From the NCBI GenBank assembly GCA_963575745.1, contig CAUYUJ010017901.1, positions 110,001 to 140,775 of the forward strand: a DNA stretch of 30,775 nucleotides. Direction: 5' to 3'. The translations under genes and the position numbers were made by a program. Shown piece by piece: positions 25,427 to 30,775 of this stretch (positions are counted from its first letter, which is position 1; each line of letters starts with the position of its first letter). This DNA comes from Prorocentrum cordatum. Taxonomy: Eukaryota; Sar; Dinophyceae; Prorocentrales; Prorocentraceae. The notes beneath the pieces were generated by a model. The model was not told where the DNA came from, made no database searches, and saw nothing but the letters and a program-made list of their open reading frames with translations.

Positions 25427-25583
25427 CCACCAAATAATGTTCTAAGAACCTTCTGTGGTTTCCACGAACTGCTGTTAGATCATTTCTGGCGGAGTCTGTC
25501 TTGTGTCAACACATCGGGTTTATGTTCTAAGAGCATTTGTTTCTGTTCTTGGAACATTTTCGGGTTCTGAGAACATGTCGTGG
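25427..25583. mobile_element. TIR element with GTTCTAAGAAC motifs
   Basis: The left end CCACCAAATAATGTTCTAAG (continuing AACC) faces the right end GGGTTCTGAGAACATGTCGT (continuing GG). Two further half-palindromes, TGTTCTAAGAGCA and TGTTCTTGGAACA, lie inside. About 157 bp, non-coding. Confidence 0.72.
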
Positions 25584-25617
25584 TAGGACTAAAGGAGTCT
25601 GGACGCCCGACATGGGT

Positions 25618-26026
25618 ACCGAAAGAATGGGTACAATGCCCAACAGCAGTTCCTGTTCATCCTGAACAGGACTCGCTGTCCGCGCCGCCGCGGCCTGTGT
25701 CCATTCGAGACAGAAGGCCGCCTGCCAAACAGCGGCTGCTGTTGGTTTGGGACAACATTTGTTGTTGGGCATTGTACCCATGTGTTCCGTATCCATTTCG
25801 GGCGTCCAAAGGGGGGGAGGGGGATCTCATGGCGGGGTCCATGATATCCCCCAGATTTAAGTCTGGCTTGTCCCTCTATAGTCTGGGGATTTGTTTCCAG
25901 TATTTCTTGACCATTTTGAACTTTGTTTTGCGTATTTTTGATGTTTCCCCCAAGCTCCCTTTGTAGGGGGACAGGCCCGCCCCCTCTTCTGGCGTCGCGC
26001 AGATGGGGGTGGAGGGAGGGGGGACG
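25618..26026 (+). repeat. Duplicated 0.4-kb segment, copy 2
   Basis: Near-identical to 22555-22985. It includes element K copy 2, with exact arms at 25627-25645 and 25763-25781, and a shortened GTCGGGC-family element at 25861-25980. It ends where the family D foldback begins in copy 1, and here a GC-rich possible exon starts instead. Confidence 0.92.
25861..25980. mobile_element. GTCGGGC-family TIR element, copy 7 (shortened)
   Basis: Begins GTCTGGCTTGTCCCTCTATA and is otherwise the same as copy 4 at 22807-22925. It was carried along by the segmental duplication rather than by its own transposition. Confidence 0.82.
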
Positions 26027-26038
26027 GCTTCCAAAAAG

Positions 26039-26168
26039 GAGAGCGTTGGGGCCATCGGCCCGCGCTGCCGAGGGTGTGCCCCGCAGCCGCGCCCCGGGCG
26101 GCGGGCCGCGCAGCACTGCCGGCCGCGCGCGGAAGCCGCCCGGGCGGCACGGCGACTCGCGGCAGCAG
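26039..26168 (+). CDS. Unrecognised gene, putative exon A
   Basis: A GC-rich segment (SARAAEGVPRSRAPGGGPRS to GRHGDSRQQ) that follows CCAAAAAG and ends at CGGCAGCAG before a GA donor (GACGTC). The same reading frame resumes exactly in phase 0 at 26526, after a mobile element. The composition (Arg, Ala, Gly, Pro) is not diagnostic, so the coding call rests mainly on frame continuity. The other plus frames are also open here. Confidence 0.4.
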
Positions 26169-26177
26169 GACGTCTCC

Positions 26178-26518
26178 GTCGGGCATGTCCCGCCACTGTA
26201 GGCCAGATTTCGTAGTAAAAGGGAGGGGGTCTCATTTCGGGGGGAATCTCCTCCAGGCTATCTTGGAGGGCCTGGGGGGGTCTGGGGGGACGATGTCTTG
26301 GAGGGTTCTCCCACGGGGGGGGGGCTGAAATGGCTTGCCTTGGAGGGTCCAGACCCCCATCCCTTTTATTACGAAAACTGGAGTAGGCATGTTCAAAAAC
26401 TGTCAGAGGACAGTCTGGGGACGATGCTTCGACCATTTGTTTTGACCATTTCGGGGTATGGTCTGGGTACTTGCTTGACTTGTCGCTCAGAGTCCGCCTG
26501 TAGGAGGACATGCCCGAC
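26178..26518. mobile_element. GTCGGGC-family TIR element, copy 8, interrupted by element G
   Basis: The left end GTCGGGCATGTCCCGCCACT (continuing GTAGG) and the right end GTCCGCCTGTAGGAGGACAT (continuing GCCCGAC) are the family TIRs. Between them lies element G (26206-26379). After it the family interior resumes with GGCATGTTCAAAAACTG and ACAGTCTGGGGACGATGC. Confidence 0.82.
26206..26379. mobile_element. TIR element family G, nested
   Basis: GATTTCGTAGTAAAAGGGAG, continuing GGGGTCTC, faces AGACCCCCATCCCTTTTATT, continuing ACGAAAACT. The arms are about 27 bases with three or four mismatches, and the element is 174 bp. It splits a GTCGGGC-family element, so it inserted later. Confidence 0.82.
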
Positions 26519-26525
26519 CTAGCAG

Positions 26526-26775
26526 GATGTACAGGTCATCTTCGACGCTCTGGCCAGACACGCGCTCGACCCGGCGGCGTGCGGCGGCTCGGTCCCGCGC
26601 TCCCTCGGCGTCGCGGTAGATCGGCGTCACCCGCAGGGCGTCCGCGTGTTCCGGGCGGAGGGCATGCCCAGCATCCCTGAGGATCAGCCCCTGGCCTGGT
26701 GTGCGCGAGAGAGCATCCGCTCCGTGGGGGACTGCTGGGTAGAGTCCGCCAGCATCGTGCACCTGTTCGAGGGAG
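26526..26775 (+). CDS. Unrecognised gene, putative exon B
   Basis: Open from just after the mobile element: DVQVIFDALARHALDPAACG, then GSVPRSLGVAVDRRHPQGVR, MPSIPEDQPLAWCARESIRS and DCWVESASIVHLFEGG. Codon third positions are strongly G/C and the peptide looks globular (mixed hydrophobic and charged, with Cys and Trp). It ends in phase 1 at GAGGGAG before GAGATC, a GA donor. I cannot name the family. The minus strand is also open (26487-26960) but reads less naturally. Confidence 0.55.
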
Positions 26776-26948
26776 GAGATCAGAGGAGGAAAAGGCACCC
26801 ATACCTCTACCCTTCCCTCGTTTTCCCCTTGTTGGGCCTCTTGGCCATTCCTCGTTGCCGCCGCTGGATTCGCTTCGAAATCCTGTTCAGAACGCACCCC
26901 GGGAGAAGTCTGGGGAGTAGTGGCATCGGTACGTTTTGGTTTCCCCAG

Positions 26949-27171
26949 GAGAGGGCGCACCCCTGCTGGCGCCGGCCAAGGCGTCCGCCGTCGGCCCGGG
27001 CCGTCCGCGGCAGTGGCGGAGGCTCAGCTGTCCCCCGCTGCTGCTCCACGCGAAGGAGGCGCTGCTCGGGCGACGGGCCGCGGACATCAAGAAAGGGCGT
27101 GTCGTGAGGCGTGTCGTTCCCGTCGCTCTCGTCGCGGACACGGACACGGATGGCGCGCCGAAGTCTGCCAG
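26949..27171 (+). CDS. Unrecognised gene, putative exon C
   Basis: Preceded by GTACGTTTTGGTTTCCCCAG, a good pyrimidine-rich acceptor. Joined to exon B the frame gives FEGGEGAPLLAPAKASAVG and then LLLHAKEALLGRRAADIKKG and VVPVALVADTDTDGAPKSAR. A CCAG|GCATGC donor may end it in phase 2. A following exon could start at 27281 after GATTAG, but I could not support it. No domain recognised. Confidence 0.5.
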
Positions 27172-27744
27172 GCATGCCCCGCGGTCCTCGGGTTAACAGG
27201 CCAAGCTCTGCTCGGTTGGCTGCATGCCACCCGGCGGAAGTCCCAGGAAGGAGGATCTAGAGGAACAGTTCTTGATTAGGTCCCGCATTTGCCTACGTTT
27301 TCAGCCGCGCAGGCTACAGTCCAAAGTAATGTCAGAAGACAAGTTGGCGTGCGAGAGACGAAATGCAAGCAGTTGTTCTTTCCCCAGGTAGGTAACATTG
27401 TTGCTCACTTGCCAAGACAAACAGGACACCGCCGCCACTTCAAAGCTTTGTCGGAAGACAACATGGTTGCATGGTTGGCGACGGCATGCCGCTGGTTCAA
27501 GTGAATTCGACGCTTGAAATTACACTGCTACTTCGCAGCGTAGCGGTCTTATCTGCGCCCAGCGGGCCTGAAGATGGCGCTTCTTCGATTGGGAAGGGCC
27601 GTCCTGGCCTATGGAGGGCGCAACAAAAAGGCCCGAGGGCAGGTGGGAGGGTAGATGGGCAGGCCACCGTTTAAACAGCGCCCTTTCTAATGCACATGAC
27701 ATCCCAGCTTCGTTTTAGCTAGCGTAGAGAGATCCCTGCCTGTC
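27172..27744. other. Region after exon C; no gene secured
   Basis: Lower-GC unique sequence. It contains a TTCTTTCCCCAG|GTAGGTAAC motif near 27384, in which an acceptor-like and a donor-like signal abut. Plus-strand frames of about 60-70 codons lack family resemblance. Confidence 0.35.
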
Positions 27745-27958
27745 CGCAGACGACTACTCTCCCTCCTCCCCTCCTCCTCCTCCCCCTCCTCCCTCCTCCT
27801 CTCCCTCCTCCCCTCCTCTATGGCCCCCTCCTCCTCCTCCTCCCTCCTCGTCCTCCTTCTCCTCCTCCTCCTTCTCTTCCTCCTCCTCCTCCTCCTCCTC
27901 CTCCCTCCTCCTCCCTCCTCTTCCTCCTCCTCCTCCTCCTCCTCCTCCTCCCCTCCTG
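27745..27958. repeat. CTC/TCC trinucleotide tract
   Basis: About 210 bases of pyrimidine triplets with occasional G. The minus strand reads poly-E/R/G. Confidence 0.95.
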
Positions 27959-28069
27959 GCTCCTCCCTTTGACCAGCGACCCTCCTCCCCCCAGCGCGCA
28001 GAGCAAGGGGCACTTTCCGAATCTGGGGTTCGGACTCTTCTTTTCGAATGCGGTCTTGAATCTTATCTC

Positions 28070-28175
28070 GGCCCCGACGAAAGGGGGGGATAGGGAAAGC
28101 GGGGGGGGGGGTACAACATCTGCTGCATGCAGCTGGTTTCGGCCCCGCCGCCGGGCCCATTCCTCGACATTGGGC
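28070..28175. mobile_element. TIR element family F, copy cut by the assembly gap
   Basis: GACGAAAGGGGGGGATAGGG, TCTGCTGCATGCAGCTGGTT, TCGGCC-CGCCG and GGGCCCATTCCTCGA match the left half of 12326-12519 in order. The right half is missing into the Ns. Confidence 0.82.
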
Positions 28176-28275
28176 NNNNNNNNNNNNNNNNNNNNNNNNN
28201 NNNNNNNNNNNNNNNNNNNNNNNNNNNNNNNNNNNNNNNNNNNNNNNNNNNNNNNNNNNNNNNNNNNNNNNNNNN
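28176..28275. other. Assembly gap, 100 N
   Basis: Exactly 100 N, the usual placeholder for a gap of unknown size. The true distance across it is not known. Confidence 0.99.
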
Positions 28276-28554
28276 TCCCTCTTCCTCTCTGCCCTCCTCT
28301 CTGTTGCCCGCCCTCCTCTCTTCGCTCCCCTTCTTCTCTCAGAGCGTGAATTACCTACCCCGCTTTCGCTTCCAGGCAAAACCAAGTCGTACCACGCGCC
28401 TCCTCGTCAAGCGGCCTGATCAGTACAGGCCGTAGTTTGGCATCGCTTGGTATCTGTTGGAAGCGAGGGTGGTCAAAAGCGAGGTAGGCTTGCTTGCCCC
28501 CTATTCTCTCCTGCTTCTTACTCGGCTTGCCCTCGCCATCCCTGGGCGGGGGGG

Positions 28555-29005
28555 GCTGCGTTCTGCGGAGCTGTCGCCACGTTCGAGGACTGCTGGGGGT
28601 TCAGCGGAGTGAGGCACCACCCAGATTCAGGTTCGACCTCGCCATCCCTGGGGGGCTGCAATCTGCGAAATTGTCGCCCCTTTCGATTGCTGCTGAGAGG
28701 TCCAGCGGAGTGAGGCATCACCCACATTCAGATTAGAACTCGCCATCCTTGGGTGTCTGCGATTTGCGAAACTGTCGCCACGTTGGAGGGCAGCCGGGGG
28801 TCCAGCGGAGTGAGGCACGACCCAGACCTGGATTATACCTCGCGATCCCTGGAAGGCTGCGGTTTGCGAGACGGTTGCCACTTTCGAGGGCGTCTGGGGG
28901 ACCCAGCGAAACGAAGCACCACCCAGACTCAGATCAGACCTCGCCATGCTTGGGTGGCTGCAATCCGCGAAGCTCTTGTCACTTTCGAGGACTGCTGGGG
29001 GTTTC
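28555..29005 (+). repeat. 101-bp tandem repeat, five units (locus 2)
   Basis: Unit starts (GGCTGC-TTTGCG type) lie near 28555, 28655, 28756, 28857 and 28957, a period of 100-101 bases. Units carry TGTCGCCAC-TTCGAGG, CAGCGGAGTGAGGCAC and CTCGCCATCCCTGG, homologous to 14428-14833. These units are more diverged from each other than those at locus 1. Confidence 0.92.
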
Positions 29006-29635
29006 AGACCTGGCGGCGCGCCTGCGGGCGTTCAGCTACTGCATTGAAGGGTGAACTAGCGGGTGAGCTCGGTCTCGCTCGCTTCTGGCACGAGCTATGA
29101 GCCGCTTGAGTACTTGGAACGCTCCGGCGGCATGGCGCAGGCAGCGCTCCTGGCTTAGTGCGCTACTGAAAAAACGGCGGCTTTCTGTCTCCTCCCGCTA
29201 TGTTGGTCGTCATTGTTCTCTTCCCCTTGCTGCATTATCCCTGCTGCTGCTGCTGCTGCCGCGTCGTCTCTTCGGCCCCCCATGTTGCATTTCTCCTGCT
29301 CCTCCCTCCCACCCGACGCCATTTTCTTCGAGCCTGGGGCCCCAAGCCTTGGCCTTGCGAGCGCTGTCGTGTGACATCGCGCAACGCATGCGCATCCCGT
29401 TCAGCTCGCACAACAATTCGCAGCGTCCGCACTGTCCTCGTTCATGCCAACACTGGCCCACTCCTCTTGTCACTTGATGCTAATGGGTCGGGCGCGCCAC
29501 AGGGTAAGTACCCCACCGGGTCCTCGGACTTTCGGAGCCCTTGGGGGCGAATATCGCGGGCATGCCGTTATGATGTTTATGCCGTCGGTTGCTCCTCTTT
29601 GGCGGCGCGCGCGCAAGAGAGTGGCGCTAGAAGGG
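29006..29635. other. Unique sequence; no gene recognised
   Basis: Moderate GC, with a short CTGCTGCTG run near 29243. A plus-strand frame at 29200-30078 is open for 292 codons but crosses the CTTAGAA repeats and a G-rich stretch without any recognisable domain. Confidence 0.4.
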
Positions 29636-29790
29636 GTGGGTTTCCAAGAAGGCGGCGCGCTTCTTGGAAGGCTGGGGCCTTTTTTAGAAGGGCCTGGGAA
29701 TTTGCAAGACGGCTTCTTAGGAGCGGGAGGGTTCCCAAGAAAACCCTGGTCTTCTTAGAACAGCCCCCCGCCTTTTTAGAATACCGCCCC
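29636..29790. repeat. Clustered TTCTTAGAA/TTCCAAGAA half-palindromes
   Basis: TTTCCAAGAAGG, CTTCTTGGAAGG, TTTTTTAGAAGGG, CTTCTTAGGAG, TTCCCAAGAAAA, CTTCTTAGAACAG and TTTTTAGAATA occur at 15-35 base spacing. The motif is shared with foldback family D at 22953-23087. Confidence 0.75.
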
Positions 29791-30101
29791 CTTGCGCTAC
29801 CCCCTCGCGCGCGCCGCCGTCATCACCAGAGCCTACCAGACCCCGGCAAGACGCCCAGTCCTGGAGGGTGGGGGCGGCTGGATGCGAGCCTCTGGCCCCG
29901 AAGAGGTCGGCCGCCCGTGCAGCTGCGCCTCGAGCCTGGGGGAGGGAGGAGGAGGACGAGGGGGGGGCGGTCGGCGAGGATGGGGAACAGGGGGCGCCCA
30001 GGTCAAAGGCTTGGGTTCCGTCTGTTCCCCTGCGGAGAGGAGGAGTTGGAGGACAGTCGCTGCGGGGCCGCACCCTGATAACAAGGGTGTGGTCGGTATC
30101 G

Positions 30102-30273
30102 TTTGACCAATCCCCATCCCCATCCCCATCCCCTTCGAAACCCCCACCAAATTACCTCCCCAGTTGGGGATACACCCCTCGAAACCCGAAGGAACCGGCT
30201 TATATCTCCATCTAGGAGGTTTAATCGGTCAGTGGGGCCCAGGCCATGCCGCTGGGAATGGGGATCGGTTAAA
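30102..30273. mobile_element. TIR element with CCCCAT repeat
   Basis: TTTGACCAATCCCCATCCCC faces GGGAATGGGGATCGGTTAAA with three mismatches over 20 bases. The interior starts with a CCCCAT run and has CCCCAGTTGGGG. It is 172 bp and non-coding. Only one copy is seen in the window. Confidence 0.72.
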
Positions 30274-30409
30274 GGATACTCATGTTGCGGTCGAGACGAC
30301 TTGCTGTCTTCGGATCTCCGCACGATGATCCGTTCAAGGGGGGGGGGAGGCGGGGGTGTCCCGCCTCGCCGCCCCAGCCCTGTTCGGGGGCATGGCCGTC
30401 GATGCCAGG

Positions 30410-30520
30410 AAAAGAGGGAGGAGGAGGAGGGGGAGGAGGAGGAGGAGGAGGAGGAGGAGGAGGAGGAGGAGGAGGAAGGAGGAGGAGGAGGAAGGAGGAG
30501 GAGGAGGAGGAGGAGGACGA
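30410..30520. repeat. GGA trinucleotide tract
   Basis: About 110 bases of GGA/GAG purine repeats. All frames are open. Confidence 0.95.
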
Positions 30521-30726
30521 GGGGACGCAAACCCTCTCGCGTCCCGACAAAAGCGCGACTGGAAGTTTTGAGACGTGTTCGGCCCTTGGGGGGCCTTCGC
30601 CGGGGCCGGGGACAGACGACAAAAGCGAGCATGAGATGACACACCAGTCCTGTGGAGGAGGTCCAGGCCTCCGGAGAGGGAACGGGGGTCGGCGAGGAGT
30701 GGGAGGAGGAGGAAGAGGAGGAAGGG

Positions 30727-30775
30727 GATGATGATGATGTTGATGCTGATGCTGATGATGCTGATGCTGATGCTG
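30727..30775. repeat. GATGCT/GATGAT tract running off the window
   Basis: GATGATGATGATGTTGATGC and onward as TGATGCTGATGCTG repeats to the end of the window. Confidence 0.95.

Larger units (their letters stand above)
26169..26525 (+). other. Putative intron containing a GTCGGGC-family element; flanks repeat AGCAGGAYGT
   Basis: The sequence before the element is GGCAGCAGGACGTCTCC, and after it CTAGCAGGATGTACAGG. AGCAGGACGT and AGCAGGATGT therefore flank the TIRs within a few bases. Cutting at CAG|GACGTC and CAG|GATGTA gives a 357-nt GA-AG intron, phase 0, that removes the whole element. Confidence 0.55.

Noticed and set aside
26487-26960. Minus-strand frame over putative exon B as the true gene
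   Set aside because: It would need to read through the GTCGGGC TIR and the pyrimidine acceptor tract. The plus-strand frame has consistent phases at both neighbouring junctions, so it is preferred, though not proven.
29200-30078. Plus-strand 292-codon frame
   Set aside because: It spans unrelated unique sequence, CTTAGAA repeats and a G-rich block. Composition shifts along its length and no domain is seen.
30102-30140. Telomere-like repeat (CCCCAT)n
   Set aside because: Only about four units, and they form one arm of a TIR element rather than a chromosome end.
1-30775. Dinoflagellate spliced-leader gene or transcript relic (ending TTTTGGCTCAAG)
   Set aside because: Scanned both strands by eye for TTTTGGCTCAAG and CTTGAGCCAAAA. 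Only partial resemblances such as CCATTTTGGATAT (7310) and GCTTGAGCC (3335) were seen.
1-30775. tRNA, rRNA or snRNA genes
   Set aside because: A few GGTTCGA-like words occur (20208, 24570-24620) but with no matching cloverleaf context; those at 24566-24632 belong to a 12-bp tandem repeat.

Overview
The window looks like nuclear DNA of a dinoflagellate. It is GC-rich and gene-poor, and packed with microsatellites and short inverted-repeat elements. Its one securely recognised gene is cut into small exons whose best-fitting splice sites are GC-AG, GA-AG and GT-AG, a mixture typical of dinoflagellates. It also carries a decayed PIF1/Helitron-type helicase of the kind common in dinoflagellate genomes. 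The genus cannot be fixed from sequence reading alone. A 100-base run of N at 28176-28275 marks a scaffold join.

Layout. 1-2820: a diverged long tandem repeat (unit near 0.9 kb) that ends in an inverted partial copy, followed by a TTG/GCT microsatellite to 3175. 3754-6729, plus strand: exons of O-phosphoseryl-tRNA(Sec) selenium transferase (SepSecS), the last enzyme of selenocysteine-tRNA synthesis; its N-terminal third is not in the window. 6730-15900: no gene recognised. This stretch holds several families of terminal-inverted-repeat (TIR) elements, a 78-bp satellite (8060-9172), a palindromic 113-bp tandem repeat (12682-13015), a 101-bp tandem repeat (14428-14833) and long CTC, TA and TG tracts. 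16080-18440, plus strand: frameshifted helicase pseudogene. 18440-26000: purine-rich arrays, foldback elements and a recurring TIR family beginning GTCGGGC. 26039-27171, plus strand: three consistent exons of an unrecognised protein. 27180-30775: repeats, the gap, and a second array of the 101-bp repeat.

The most striking point is how mobile elements relate to introns. All four SepSecS introns in the window contain an element with inverted arms built around TCCGCGCGGA. In the unknown gene near 26.2-26.5 kb, a GTCGGGC-family element sits inside a predicted intron whose two borders are near-copies of AGCAGGAYGT. That is what is expected if a transposon inserted into an exon, duplicated its target, and the duplicated AG|GA supplied both splice sites. 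This fits introner-like intron gain by small DNA transposons.

At least ten short TIR or foldback families are seen, with two clear nested insertions. Almost all long open frames in the window are artefacts of GC-rich or triplet repeats and are not annotated as genes. Exon borders were placed by eye from reading frame and family similarity, and no transcript evidence was available.
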